Shown one piece after another: positions 30,912 through 39,232 of a stretch of 64,000 nt of DNA. The position numbers and the translations under genes were made by a program. The DNA lies in assembly GCF_000016665.1 (NCBI RefSeq), contig NC_009523.1, forward strand, positions 2,418,001-2,482,000. The letters are read 5' to 3'. The notes under the pieces are model-generated. The model did not search any database. It was not told where the DNA came from and saw only the letters and a list, made by a program, of their open reading frames with translations. This stretch comes from Roseiflexus sp. RS-1 (lineage in GTDB: Bacteria; Chloroflexota; Chloroflexia; Chloroflexales; Roseiflexaceae). The number at the start of each line of letters is the position of its first letter. Positions within the stretch are counted from its first letter, which is position 1.

Positions 30912-32657
30912 CTATGATTGATGCGGCGACTCCAGGATCATTTCGCCGATGCTCTTGTTCTGCGGCACCATCGGGAACACATTGACCTCGCGCTCAACGC
31001 GGAAGTCGATCAGCACCGGTCCGTCGGTGGCATACGCTTCTTCGATAGCGGCCTCGACCTGACTGGTATGCTCGACCGTGATCCCCTTCCAGTAGTACGC
31101 CTCCGCCAGTTTTGCGAAATCGGGACCGGAGAGGGGCGTGCCGCTGTAGCGCTTGTTCTCGAACAGTTCCTGCCACTGGCGCACCATGCCCAGATAGCCG
31201 TTGTTGATCACTGCGATCTTGATATTCTTGATCCCTTCCTGCACGATGGTCGCCATCTCCTGATTGGTCATCTGGAAGCCGCCATCGCCGCAGATCACCC
31301 AGACCGTATCATTCGGGTGGGCAATCGCAACGCCGAGTGCTGCCGGTACGGCGAAACCCATGGTTCCTGCGCCGCCGGAGGTGATATGGGTGCGCGGACG
31401 GTACCAGTCGATCAGTTGCGCCGCCCACATCTGATGCTGCCCGACGTCGGTGACGACGCGGTAGTTGCCGCGGCTGTTGAGCGCCTTTGTCAGTGCCGCA
31501 TACACATCGTGCGGCGGCAGGCTCATGTTCTCGGTGTCGGCGCGGTTGAGGTACTGCTGCTTCGGTTGGTGCTTCGCCTGCATTTCGCGAATGTGCTCCA
31601 TCCAGTCGGAAGCGTGCCCGTGCAGTTCGGCGAACGCCTCGCGGTCGGGCGGGAACTCATCGAGGAACGCCTGCAACGCCAGGCGCGCATCAGCGACGAT
31701 CGGCACGGTCACTTTGACGTTCTTGCCGATCTCGGAGGGGTCGATGTCCACATGGATGACCTTTGCATTGGGAGCGAAGGTGCTTGCCTTGCCGGTGACC
31801 CGGTCATCGAAGCGCCCGCCGATATTGAACAGCACATCGCACTCCTGAATGGCGCGATTGACATGCACCCAGCCGTGCATGCCCGGCATGCCGATGCTGA
31901 GCGGATGGTCTTCGGGGAAGGCGCCGATGCCGTGGAGGGTGGTAATCACCGGGATGCGGGTGCGCTCGGCGAAGGCGCGCAGTTCCTCGACGGCGCCGGA
32001 CATAATGATCCCGTGACCGGCGATGATCAGCGGTTTCTTCGCGCTCAGGATCAGTTTGATCGCTTCGCGTACCTGCTTGAGATTGGGGCGGTAGTTCGGC
32101 TTATAGCCGGGGAGGTCGAGTTTGATATTCCAGTCGGGGACGATGGTGGCCTGCTGGGCATCCTTCGTCACATCGATCAACACCGGACCAGGGCGCCCGG
32201 TGGTAGCGATATAGATCGCTTCCTCAAACACGTAGGGCAGGTCTTCGGCGCGTTTCACCAGGTAGTTGTGTTTGGTGATCGGCATGGTAATGCCGGTAAT
32301 GTCGGTCTCCTGAAAGGCATCCTTGCCGAGCACATGCGACCCGACCTGTCCGGTGATTGCCAGAATTGGCGTACTGTCCATCATTGCGTCGGCAAGTGGC
32401 GTCACCAGGTTGGTCGCGCCGGGTCCGCTGGTGCCGATGCACACACCCAACCGACCGGTAGCGCGCGCATACCCTTCGGCGGCGTGTCCTGCGCCCTGTT
32501 CGTGGCGACAGAGCACGTGGCGCAGCTTATCGCGGTACTCCCACATCGCGTAGTAGAACGGCATGATCGCGCCGCCGGGGATGCCGAACATCACTTCGAC
32601 CCCATTGCGGATCAGCGCCTCACACATCACCTGAGCGCCGGTGCGCTTTTCGGACAT
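30912..32657 (-). CDS. ilvB: Acetolactate synthase large (catalytic) subunit
   Basis: Thiamine-diphosphate and FAD enzyme (581 residues) forming acetolactate or 2-aceto-2-hydroxybutyrate. FGIPGGAIMPFYYAM and HEQGAGHAAEGYARATG (catalytic Glu) open the PYR domain. The ThDP motif is GDGGFQMTNQEMATI with GYLGMVRQWQELF after it. The frame is open back to 32798 but the ATG at 32657 has a strong GGGAGGAAACAG site and matches the family N-terminus, so the upstream stretch is leader RNA. It is the first structural gene behind the attenuator. Confidence 0.97.
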   Translation of the reverse strand: MSEKRTGAQVMCEALIRNGVEVMFGIPGGAIMPFYYAMWEYRDKLRHVLCRHEQGAGHAAEGYARATGRLGVCIGTSGPGATNLVTPLADAMMDSTPILAITGQVGSHVLGKDAFQETDITGITMPITKHNYLVKRAEDLPYVFEEAIYIATTGRPGPVLIDVTKDAQQATIVPDWNIKLDLPGYKPNYRPNLKQVREAIKLILSAKKPLIIAGHGIIMSGAVEELRAFAERTRIPVITTLHGIGAFPEDHPLSIGMPGMHGWVHVNRAIQECDVLFNIGGRFDDRVTGKASTFAPNAKVIHVDIDPSEIGKNVKVTVPIVADARLALQAFLDEFPPDREAFAELHGHASDWMEHIREMQAKHQPKQQYLNRADTENMSLPPHDVYAALTKALNSRGNYRVVTDVGQHQMWAAQLIDWYRPRTHITSGGAGTMGFAVPAALGVAIAHPNDTVWVICGDGGFQMTNQEMATIVQEGIKNIKIAVINNGYLGMVRQWQELFENKRYSGTPLSGPDFAKLAEAYYWKGITVEHTSQVEAAIEEAYATDGPVLIDFRVEREVNVFPMVPQNKSIGEMILESPHQS

Positions 32658-32903
32658 CTGTTTCCTCCCTTTCTCTGGAATGGTGAGCCGGTTGTTGCGG
32701 ATAGCGTCACTGTTTCGTCTTCTTCTTTCCTGATAGCGCCTGATGTGCAACGCACACGCAAGCGCAGGCGTCGCCGTCATCGGCGCCTGATCGCGCATCA
32801 GTGGCGCATCAGCGACTTCTCTGTCGCTTACGGGGACTGGTCGGGTTCGACCGTGACCGGCAACGGTTGCGCATCATTGCGACATCGTATGACCCCAAAC
32901 GAA

Positions 32904-32933
32904 GAGCCCCTCCCGTGGGTTTGGGAGGGGCTC
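32904..32933 (-). terminator. ilv operon attenuator terminator
   Basis: In minus-strand RNA an 11-bp perfect stem, GAGCCCCTCCC and GGGAGGGGCTC, closes an 8-nt loop and is followed by UUCGUUUGG. The 5' arm and loop contain CCTCCCAAAC (32919-32928), the exact complement of GTTTGGGAGG at 32968-32977 just after the leader peptide stop, so terminator and antiterminator exclude each other. The U tract is short, but it lies 246 bases before ilvB and inside no gene. Confidence 0.8.
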
Positions 32934-32979
32934 GTGTCGTTCGTATTGTGCGTCTCGCCGCGCGCTGCCTCCCAAACGC

Positions 32980-33051
32980 CTATAAGCCCGTGATAATAAT
33001 CAGGGCTACAAGGATAAGGCTAAGGAGGAGGCTGGCGTTTCGTCGGTTCAT
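32980..33051 (-). CDS. ilv leader peptide
   Basis: A 23-codon frame starting ATG at 33051, about 27 nt from the predicted transcription start. It encodes MNRRNAS then LLLSLILVALIIITGL: seven Leu, four Ile and one Val among 23 residues. Placement between a consensus promoter and an alternative terminator is that of a branched-chain amino acid attenuation peptide (ilvL/ivbL logic). Its AAACGCC (33034-33040) can also pair with GGCGTTT (32974-32980), giving a pause hairpin that competes with the antiterminator. The ribosome site is weak. Not homologous in sequence to enterobacterial IlvL; the call rests on composition and architecture. Confidence 0.8.
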   Translation of the reverse strand: MNRRNASLLLSLILVALIIITGL

Positions 33052-33084
33052 ACGGATGACACTCGTTGCACTGATACCGCTGTG

Positions 33085-33114
33085 AGTATATCCGAAGGAG
33101 CGTGCATTTGTCAA
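33085..33114 (-). promoter_or_regulatory. ilv-leu operon promoter
   Basis: On the minus strand a perfect TTGACA (33109-33114) and TATACT (33085-33090) are spaced 18 bp. Start would be near 33078, just before the leader peptide. It is the best promoter match in the operon region. Confidence 0.85.
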
Positions 33115-33115
33115 G

Positions 33116-33245
33116 TGGGGTTGAAGGTTGGGGCGTTGAAGGTTGAAGGTTGGGGCGTTGAAGGTTGAAGGTTGGGGCGTTGGAGGTTGAAGGTTGAAGG
33201 TTGGGGCGTTGAAGGTTGAAGGTTGAGGGTTGGAGCGTTGAGCAT
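33116..33245. repeat. Heptanucleotide repeat (GAAGGTT type)
   Basis: About 130 bases of GTTGAAG/GTTGGGG units, mainly 7-bp period, directly upstream of the ilv promoter. The complementary form AACCTTC recurs at 62.19-62.31 kb. Confidence 0.8.
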
Positions 33246-33268
33246 GGTGTGCAGCAGGAGCGTCACGC

Positions 33269-34237
33269 CTACCCTGTGGCGTATCCCGCAAAAACGCACG
33301 CTGCATCGACATTGCCGCCGCAGATGATGGCAACCGGCGCTGCATAGCGCGCAACGTCTACGGCGCCGCTCTGGAGCGCAGCAATCACCGCGGCGCCAGC
33401 CGGTTCGACCAGTTGATTGCACTCCGTCCAGAGCCAGCGCATGGCTTCGACCATCTGCGCATCGGTTACCAGCGCGACTTCATTGACATAACGCAGCGCC
33501 AGGTCGAGGGTGCGTTCACTGAGGGCGCGTGGTGAGAGGGTGTCGGCGATGCTGTGGACGGCGGGCAGTTCCACCAGCCGACCGGCGTTGAGGCTGACGG
33601 TCATGGTTGGGGCGCCGGTCGGTTCGACGCCGATAATACGAATGCCGGGGCGGGCCTGCTTGAGTGCGGCAGCCACACCCCCGATCAACCCGCCGCCGCC
33701 GACGGCGATCAGCGCGAGATCGACGACTGGAACATCGGCGAGGATTTCGAGACCGAGCGTTCCCTGTCCTTCCAGGGTGCGGATGTCGTCGAAGGGGTGG
33801 ACATAGTACAATCCCTCGTCTGCCGCGTGTGCAATTGCGCGCTGATGGGCATCGTCCCACGTGTCGCCGTAGCGGAAGATACGCGCTCCCCAGGCGGCAA
33901 TGCGTTGTTCCCGATCGGCGGAGGCGCGCGCCGGGAGGTACACGGTCGCAGGAATACCCAGACGCCAGGCAGCGTATGCCAGCGCCAACCCGTGATTGCC
34001 GCCGGAAGCGGCGATCACGCCGCGCTTCCGCTGCGCCTCATCGAGTTGCAGCAGGTGGTTGAACACTCCACGCGCTTTGAATGATCCAGAGACCTGGAGA
34101 TTTTCCAGTTTGAGCCGCAGGTTTGGATGGAAATCGCTGCGCAATGCGGGCAGCGGCACGAGTGGCGTGCGTCGGATAAACGGTGCAATGCGTTCACGAG
34201 CGGCTTCGATGTTTTGAAACGGAAGAGGGTGCATCAT
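33269..34237 (-). CDS. Threonine dehydratase-like PLP lyase
   Basis: Fold-type II PLP enzyme (322 residues) related to threonine/serine ammonia-lyase, which forms 2-oxobutyrate from threonine. The PLP lysine is in SGSFKARGVFNH (about residue 54), the Asn loop in AASGGNHGLALAYAA, the phosphate-binding glycines in AVGGGGLIGGVAAAL, and a late Ser/Gly site in ICGGNVDAA. There is no C-terminal ACT-like regulatory domain, so it resembles the short catabolic form. It is 15 bases behind homoserine dehydrogenase on the same strand, supporting a role in isoleucine supply; serine/threonine racemase or a catabolic role remains possible. Confidence 0.82.
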   Translation of the reverse strand: MMHPLPFQNIEAARERIAPFIRRTPLVPLPALRSDFHPNLRLKLENLQVSGSFKARGVFNHLLQLDEAQRKRGVIAASGGNHGLALAYAAWRLGIPATVYLPARASADREQRIAAWGARIFRYGDTWDDAHQRAIAHAADEGLYYVHPFDDIRTLEGQGTLGLEILADVPVVDLALIAVGGGGLIGGVAAALKQARPGIRIIGVEPTGAPTMTVSLNAGRLVELPAVHSIADTLSPRALSERTLDLALRYVNEVALVTDAQMVEAMRWLWTECNQLVEPAGAAVIAALQSGAVDVARYAAPVAIICGGNVDAACVFAGYATG

Positions 34238-34252
34238 AGACTTCGCACGGAA

Positions 34253-35314
34253 TCAACACGCTGCAATGTCGAGGATATCGCGCAGCATTGCTGCGGCGGT
34301 TGGCGTCGGATCGGTTTCAAGCGTCGTGGCGGTTTGTCTGCCAGCAATGTCGGTCGTGTAGACAACCCCCATTTCGTCGGCGCTCATACGCGCCAGAGGA
34401 TGGGAGAGGGGCAGCGGCGTCGGTTGGACACTGAGATGGAAATCCTCTGCCTGCCGTTCCGCCAGGCAGAGCAGAACGATCCGCTCGCCGCGTTCGAGCG
34501 CCGCTCGCAGGTCGTCGGTCGTCAATCCGGTGATACCACGCACCGCTACATCGGCGAGCGTCGTTGGGCGGTGCAGCACCGCGTTGGCAACGATGGTCAG
34601 TTTGCTGGCGGCATCCCACCCCTCGACATCGAGCGACGGATCGGTTTCTGCCAGACCGCGCCGCTGCATCTCCGCCAGTGCGTCAGCGTAAGAGACGCCC
34701 TGTTCCATCGCCCGGAGAATGCCCTGGGTGGTTCCGTTCAGCACTGCCTCGACCCGCAGGATGCGCGCACCGGCGAGATCGCGTCGTCCAATGGCGATGG
34801 TTGGTAGTGCGCCGCCAACGCATGCGCTGAAACGCAGTGCGGGCCAGTCGCGCGGGTCGCCGCGCTCCTCAGAGACCTCGCCCATATCGCTGAGCGCAGC
34901 CAGCTCCGCATACGCCAGCGCCAGCGGTCCTTTGTTTGCCAGCACCGTGTGCATCCCGCGTCGCAATGCCGTGCGCACTGTGTCAAGACCCGGTTGACCG
35001 TGCTTCAGGTTGACGGGTGTCGCTTCGAGCAGAATGTCCGCCTCGATGCTGCGGACGACATCGACGGGGGTCATACCAGGGATGCCGTGGAGAGGGAGCG
35101 CTGCCACGCTCTGCTGTCGCTGTTTGAGCGCCAGGATCGATGCCGGGTCCAACCCAGAATCGTCAATTGCTGCGCCTCCCGAGTCGGCGGCTGCAACCAG
35201 GCGAAGCGCAACACCGTAGCGCGTGGCGAGAAGCGACGCCTGCGATTGCATGATGGCGAGAAAACTGCGGCCCACATGACCCAGACCGCTGAGAACGATG
35301 CGATAGGTGCGCAT
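34253..35314 (-). CDS. hom: Homoserine dehydrogenase
   Basis: 353 residues without a C-terminal ACT domain. The NAD(P) site is IVLSGLGHVGRSFLAI at the N-terminus, and ANKGPLALAYAELAAL (about residues 107-122) carries the catalytic lysine. LNGTTQGILRAMEQGVSYADALAEMQRRGLAETDPSLDVEG is the unmistakable homoserine dehydrogenase signature (broken here only by description). The start at 35314 is favoured over 35353 because homology starts at RTYRIVLSG. It reduces aspartate semialdehyde to homoserine in the cytoplasm, leading to threonine and methionine. Confidence 0.92.
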   Translation of the reverse strand: MRTYRIVLSGLGHVGRSFLAIMQSQASLLATRYGVALRLVAAADSGGAAIDDSGLDPASILALKQRQQSVAALPLHGIPGMTPVDVVRSIEADILLEATPVNLKHGQPGLDTVRTALRRGMHTVLANKGPLALAYAELAALSDMGEVSEERGDPRDWPALRFSACVGGALPTIAIGRRDLAGARILRVEAVLNGTTQGILRAMEQGVSYADALAEMQRRGLAETDPSLDVEGWDAASKLTIVANAVLHRPTTLADVAVRGITGLTTDDLRAALERGERIVLLCLAERQAEDFHLSVQPTPLPLSHPLARMSADEMGVVYTTDIAGRQTATTLETDPTPTAAAMLRDILDIAAC

Positions 35315-35557
35315 ATGACCTGTCCCTCTGCCATAGTGAGCGCATTGTACCATGATCAGGTGCAGGGGTGTTGCGCGTTGCAGGGTACGGGTAGGAAGGT
35401 TCTGGAAGGGAAGATGTCAACCTGAAGCAGACAAATGAAACCCTGATCCAGCGTAAAGATTTCTTTCCCCTATGTTTCGATACCCTTCCTGTTACTGTGC
35501 GTCGGATATGCTATTGTTTAGGGTCATAACAACCGTTGAACCAGAAAGGAGAGAGCA

Positions 35558-35902
35558 ATGGCGCTGCTCGAGACTGTTGGTGAAGTTCTGTTCGAGAAGA
35601 CCGTTTTTGGCATTCCCAACATTGTGGTCGGTGTTGCCGCTGTTGTTGCAGCGCCGGTCGTTGTGCCAGCGTTGCGCCCGGTGACGAAGGCGATTGTCAA
35701 AGGCGGCATGATCGCCGCTGACCGGACGAAAGCGACGCTGGGCGCGGTGGCTGAGCGCACGAAAGTGGCATTCAGCGAGGCTGGTGAACGTTGGGGCGAC
35801 CTGATTGCCGAGGCGCGTGCAGAAGTGTACGGCGCTGCTCCAGCAGTGACGAATCCGGCGCAAACGCTGGCGCCGGAAGTGACGGACGCACCAGCGACGT
35901 AA
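35558..35902 (+). CDS. Small DUF5132-like membrane-associated protein
   Basis: 114 residues with a clear AAAGGAGAGAGC ribosome site. Residues about 17-42 (GIPNIVVGVAAVVAAPVVVP) form one hydrophobic segment; then a basic amphipathic helix (KAIVKGGMIAADRTKATLG) and an acidic Ala/Pro tail. The pattern resembles DUF5132 proteins, sometimes found near gas-vesicle or membrane-stress genes; function unknown. It is divergent from homoserine dehydrogenase. Confidence 0.75.
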   Translation: MALLETVGEVLFEKTVFGIPNIVVGVAAVVAAPVVVPALRPVTKAIVKGGMIAADRTKATLGAVAERTKVAFSEAGERWGDLIAEARAEVYGAAPAVTNPAQTLAPEVTDAPAT

Positions 35903-35998
35903 TTGCAGAGTGTACCCAGGAGGGACGCAGGGACGTGCGAACGTAGGAACGCAGCGCTGCGGCGACCCGGCGTGGGGACGCAGCGCTGCGGTGACCCG

Positions 35999-36085
35999 GC
36001 GCAGGGACGCAGCGGCGCAGGGACGCAGCGGCGCAGGGACGCAGCGGCGCAGGGACGCAGCGGCGCAGGGACGCAGCGGCGCTGC
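35999..36085. repeat. 16-bp tandem repeat ending in a palindrome
   Basis: Five exact copies of GGCGCAGGGACGCAGC run from 35999 to 36078. They end in an inverted half, GCTGCGTCCCT, making AGGGACGCAGC/GCTGCGTCCCT. A looser version lies at 35925-35998. It abuts the 3' end of the next minus-strand gene. Confidence 0.85.
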
Positions 36086-36089
36086 GTCC

Positions 36090-36983
36090 CTACGAGGACG
36101 ACGGTGAATCGGGCGCTTCTTCCTCGATAGACTCCAGCGTCTGATCGCGTGCGCGCTCGATCCGGTCAAGGCGTCGCTGGAACTGCCCCATGGCAAAATG
36201 CATGAAATCGTCGTGGCTCAACCCGAATGGAACGACCTCATAACAGGCAAAGGCATCATCGATGACCCCCATCGCGTACACCACCAGTTCATTCATCCGC
36301 TCAACAATGACGTCCCACAGGCGTGGTTCGGCATTGATCAGGCGCGACAGGAGATAGACGCCATAGGCGATATGGCGTGATTCGTCCTGCTTCAGCAAAC
36401 CGATCCCCTTGCGTGTGCCCGGCATCAGGTCGCGCCGTTCGAGCATAGTGAAATAGGCGTGATACCCGGTCTCCGCCAGCACTCCTTCGACGATCATGTT
36501 GTAGGTGAGCGATGCTATCGCCTGCGCCTCCGGTGACGGATCGTCGCGCAGACGCCCCATGGCAGCCGGTAACGCCTCGTGGATGAGTGCGCGGTAATTC
36601 GACGTATGGTAGTGGCTCAGATCCCCCGTCACCCCGGTGACTTCGGTCAGAAAACGGTTGAAGAAGTCGGTGTGCTTGGCTTCCTCCCACAGAAAACTGG
36701 TCAGGAAGAGTTCTTCTTCGATGCGTCCTTCGGCAGCAATTGTGGCGACGAGCGGCAGCAGATCGAGCGTGACCGCCTCCTCGCCCGCCTGAAACAGCGA
36801 TGTCAGACGCAGCACCAGATCGCGTTCGTCTGCCGTAAGCGTTTGCCAGTCGCGCACATCCTGGCTGAAGTCAATATCGCTGGGATTCCAGACCCCCAGG
36901 CGTTTGGCTTTCTCGAACAGGCGCATCGGAACCGTATCGCGGCGTAAGCCCCGACTGGTCGTTACAAATGCGGTATGAATCAC
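36090..36983 (-). CDS. R2-like ligand-binding oxidase
   Basis: A 297-residue ferritin-like protein of the ribonucleotide reductase R2 superfamily, best matching R2lox (Mn/Fe) proteins. Metal ligands sit in LFQAGEEAVTLDLLPL, FLWEEAKHTDFFNRF, GVLAETGYHAYFTM and KQDESRHIAYGVY, i.e. the Glu, Glu-x-x-His, Glu, Glu-x-x-His pattern. The family performs two-electron oxidation chemistry on a bound fatty-acid-like ligand; physiological substrate unknown. The canonical R2 radical tyrosine is not expected here. Its start overlaps the upstream LysR gene by 4 bases, so the regulator and oxidase are one unit. Confidence 0.85.
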   Translation of the reverse strand: MIHTAFVTTSRGLRRDTVPMRLFEKAKRLGVWNPSDIDFSQDVRDWQTLTADERDLVLRLTSLFQAGEEAVTLDLLPLVATIAAEGRIEEELFLTSFLWEEAKHTDFFNRFLTEVTGVTGDLSHYHTSNYRALIHEALPAAMGRLRDDPSPEAQAIASLTYNMIVEGVLAETGYHAYFTMLERRDLMPGTRKGIGLLKQDESRHIAYGVYLLSRLINAEPRLWDVIVERMNELVVYAMGVIDDAFACYEVVPFGLSHDDFMHFAMGQFQRRLDRIERARDQTLESIEEEAPDSPSSS

Positions 36984-37966
36984 GAACGTCTCCTTTCCGT
37001 TTTTGCGATCTTGTCCCGTGTTTTCGTCTCCAGCGGCGATTGAATGCCAGCATGGTGCAGAATGGTGCGAACATCCGGACCGGTCAGGAAGGCAAATGCC
37101 TCCTGCACGGCGCGCGATGTGGTTTGTTCACGCGCGCGGAGTGCAAACCATTCCTGCTGAAGATTCAGCCCATCGACCGGCACGATGCTGACATCAGAGT
37201 GATGCGTCAGACAGGATCGTGGGACAAACGCCATCCCGAGCCCGTTGCGAACCGCTTCGATCGCCGCAGTAACACTGTCGGTCTCCAGGACAATGTTAAT
37301 GTCGGTACGCGCCGGTTTGCCTGAGCGGAGCCGCTCTTCGATAAGGCGCCGCGCAGCACTCCCGTTGAGCGGCATGATCAGCGGAAAATGGCGGAGCGCG
37401 TCTGGCGTTATCAACCCACGGTGCGTGATCTCATGGGTGCGCGGCGCAATCAGTTCAAGCGGCTCACTGCCGAGGAGTTGCACGATCCAGCTGCGGGGGC
37501 TCTGCTTTTCCTCGATCAGCGCGATGTGAATGTGCTGGCGGGCGAGTCGGTCGAGCAGGATCTCAGGCAGGGCGACGCTGACGGCAAGACTCACTGCCGG
37601 ATGCCGCTCGTGAAATGCTTTGAGTATTCGCGAGAGCAGCGCTTCTGCGCCTGCGGGTGTGCAGCCGATCATCACCCGACCGCCAATCTGACCACGCAGG
37701 CTGCGGATGTGCTCTTCTGCGCGCGTTGCCAGTTCCAGCATTTCGCGCGCGACTGCAACCAGTTCTTCGCCAGCATGGGTTGGCAGCATCTGCTGCCCGA
37801 CCCGTCGAAAGAGGCGCACCTGGTCAAGTTGCGCTTCGAGTGCTCGTATGTGATTACTTACAGCCGGTTGAGACAGATGGAGACGTTCTGCCGCAGCGCT
37901 GTAGCTTCCGGTTTCGACCACTGCCAGAAATGTTTGCAGATGTATCGTGTTGAGCATAGCGTTCAT
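36980..37966 (-). CDS. LysR-family transcriptional regulator
   Basis: 328 residues. The winged helix-turn-helix occupies the first 65 residues (FLAVVETGSYSAAAERLHLS, QPAVSNHIRALEAQL). A periplasmic-binding-protein-like effector domain follows (MIGCTPAGAEALLSRIL to about residue 300), with GLGMAFVPRSC typical of CbbR/CysB-like co-inducer domains. It overlaps the oxidase gene by 4 bases and likely regulates it or itself. Effector unknown. Confidence 0.92.
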   Translation of the reverse strand: MNAMLNTIHLQTFLAVVETGSYSAAAERLHLSQPAVSNHIRALEAQLDQVRLFRRVGQQMLPTHAGEELVAVAREMLELATRAEEHIRSLRGQIGGRVMIGCTPAGAEALLSRILKAFHERHPAVSLAVSVALPEILLDRLARQHIHIALIEEKQSPRSWIVQLLGSEPLELIAPRTHEITHRGLITPDALRHFPLIMPLNGSAARRLIEERLRSGKPARTDINIVLETDSVTAAIEAVRNGLGMAFVPRSCLTHHSDVSIVPVDGLNLQQEWFALRAREQTTSRAVQEAFAFLTGPDVRTILHHAGIQSPLETKTRDKIAKTERRRS

Positions 37967-37984
37967 TTGCCTGAGTACAATTGC

Positions 37985-38554
37985 TCAGCCGCCATGGGCG
38001 CCCGGCGTCACCACAAAAAAGAATCCGAGACCGGTGATCAGATACACGGCCAGCAACTGCACGCCTTCGAGCCAGTTGCTCTCGCCATCGACCGACTTCC
38101 TGCTCTGCACGTCGCGAAGTAACTCAAAGAGCGTTGGGATCATCATACCAACAACCGAGAGCATCATCATCGTCGCCGCGACGCCGGTCAGATTGCGATC
38201 AAACGTTTGAATGCCGTGACGCAGACCGCCGAGCAGCAGGCTGAGACCGAGGATAAGCAGCAGGTTGCCCAGAATCGAGCCGGTGATCGATGCTTTGACC
38301 AGTTCGATCTTTCCTTCGCGCAGCGCGACGATCGTGATGATCAGTTCGGCGGCATTGCCCAGGGTGGCGTTCAGCAACCCGCCGACTTTCGGACCGACGT
38401 GGATGGCGAGTTCTTCGGTCGCCTCGCCGAGCAGACCGGCGAGCGGGATCAGGGCGATACAGGAAAGGGCAAAGACGAGCAGCGGGTTGGGGAAGAACCA
38501 TTCTGCCAGAAACGCAATGGGCACGAAGATCAGCATGTAACGCAGAATGTTCAT
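37985..38554 (-). CDS. Ca2+/cation:H+ antiporter, N-terminal half only
   Basis: 189 residues with about five membrane segments and the alpha-1 exchanger motif LNATLGNAAELIITIVALREG (given to show the GNAAEL core), as in CAX/ChaA exchangers. Full-length members have about 350-400 residues and a second inverted half with a matching GN..E motif. Here the frame stops at 37985 and the LysR gene begins 19 bases on, so the second half is absent. Either a truncated, probably non-functional gene, or a half-size protein that would have to dimerise. Confidence 0.75.
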   Translation of the reverse strand: MNILRYMLIFVPIAFLAEWFFPNPLLVFALSCIALIPLAGLLGEATEELAIHVGPKVGGLLNATLGNAAELIITIVALREGKIELVKASITGSILGNLLLILGLSLLLGGLRHGIQTFDRNLTGVAATMMMLSVVGMMIPTLFELLRDVQSRKSVDGESNWLEGVQLLAVYLITGLGFFFVVTPGAHGG

Positions 38555-38709
38555 CAGAACTTCTCTCCCCGCGACGAATGCAGATGAGTGTCGGGTAAGT
38601 CATCATACCACATGCGTGGCAGGTGTCGGTTGCACGCTGGCTCTTTTCGACATACGATAAACAGGAAAGCGCGGTTGAGGCGCCGCGTCGCTATGGGAAG
38701 GAGGTTCTT

Positions 38710-39132
38710 GTGTTGACCAGTGATCAGGAGATTCGTGAGTTACTCACCGCTGCGCGTACTGTTGCCGTAGTTGGCATCAGTGATGACCCTGAGCGCGACT
38801 CGTATATGGTCGCCGAGTTTTTGCAGCGTCAGGGATACCGGATCATTCCGGTCAATCCGCGTCTGGTGAATCTGAATATTCAGGTGCTTGGCGAGAAGCC
38901 ATACGCCACGTTGCGGGATGTGCCGGAAAAGATCGATATTGTGGACATCTTTCGCCGCCCTGAAACGGTGATGCCGGTCATTGAGGACGCTATTGCGGCA
39001 GGTGCGGGGGCGGTGTGGATGCAGTTGTCGATTGTGAACGAGGAAGCAGCAGCGCGCGCTGAGGCAGCCGGGTTGAAAGTGGTGATGAACCGGTGCATGG
39101 CAGTCGAGTATCGACGGTTGATGCCCAGGTAG
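38710..39132 (+). CDS. CoA-binding (YccU-type) protein
   Basis: 140 residues starting with GTG at 38710, five bases after GGAGG; an upstream ATG at 38623 lacks such a site. The Rossmann-like CoA-binding fold is shown by RTVAVVGISDDPERDSYMVA, IIPVNPRLVNL and GAVWMQLSIVNEEAAARAE, ending in the family VMNRCMAVEYRRL. It lacks the rest of succinyl-CoA synthetase. Probably binds CoA or acyl-CoA; role unknown. Confidence 0.87.
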   Translation: MLTSDQEIRELLTAARTVAVVGISDDPERDSYMVAEFLQRQGYRIIPVNPRLVNLNIQVLGEKPYATLRDVPEKIDIVDIFRRPETVMPVIEDAIAAGAGAVWMQLSIVNEEAAARAEAAGLKVVMNRCMAVEYRRLMPR

Positions 39133-39232
39133 AAGTCTGGAACATGGCTCATGCTCCGCATTCCATGCTGCGCCGGGATGGTGTACCATACCCGTGCAAA
39201 AAGCGATGCACACCAAGCCACGGAGAGAAACC

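Noticed and set aside
32658-32798. 47-codon N-terminal extension of ilvB
   Set aside because: A strong ribosome site precedes the later ATG and the extension lies in leader RNA without homology.
30918-32993. 691-codon plus-strand frame opposite ilvB
   Set aside because: Antisense shadow caused by the G+C-rich third positions of ilvB; it also runs through the attenuator hairpin.
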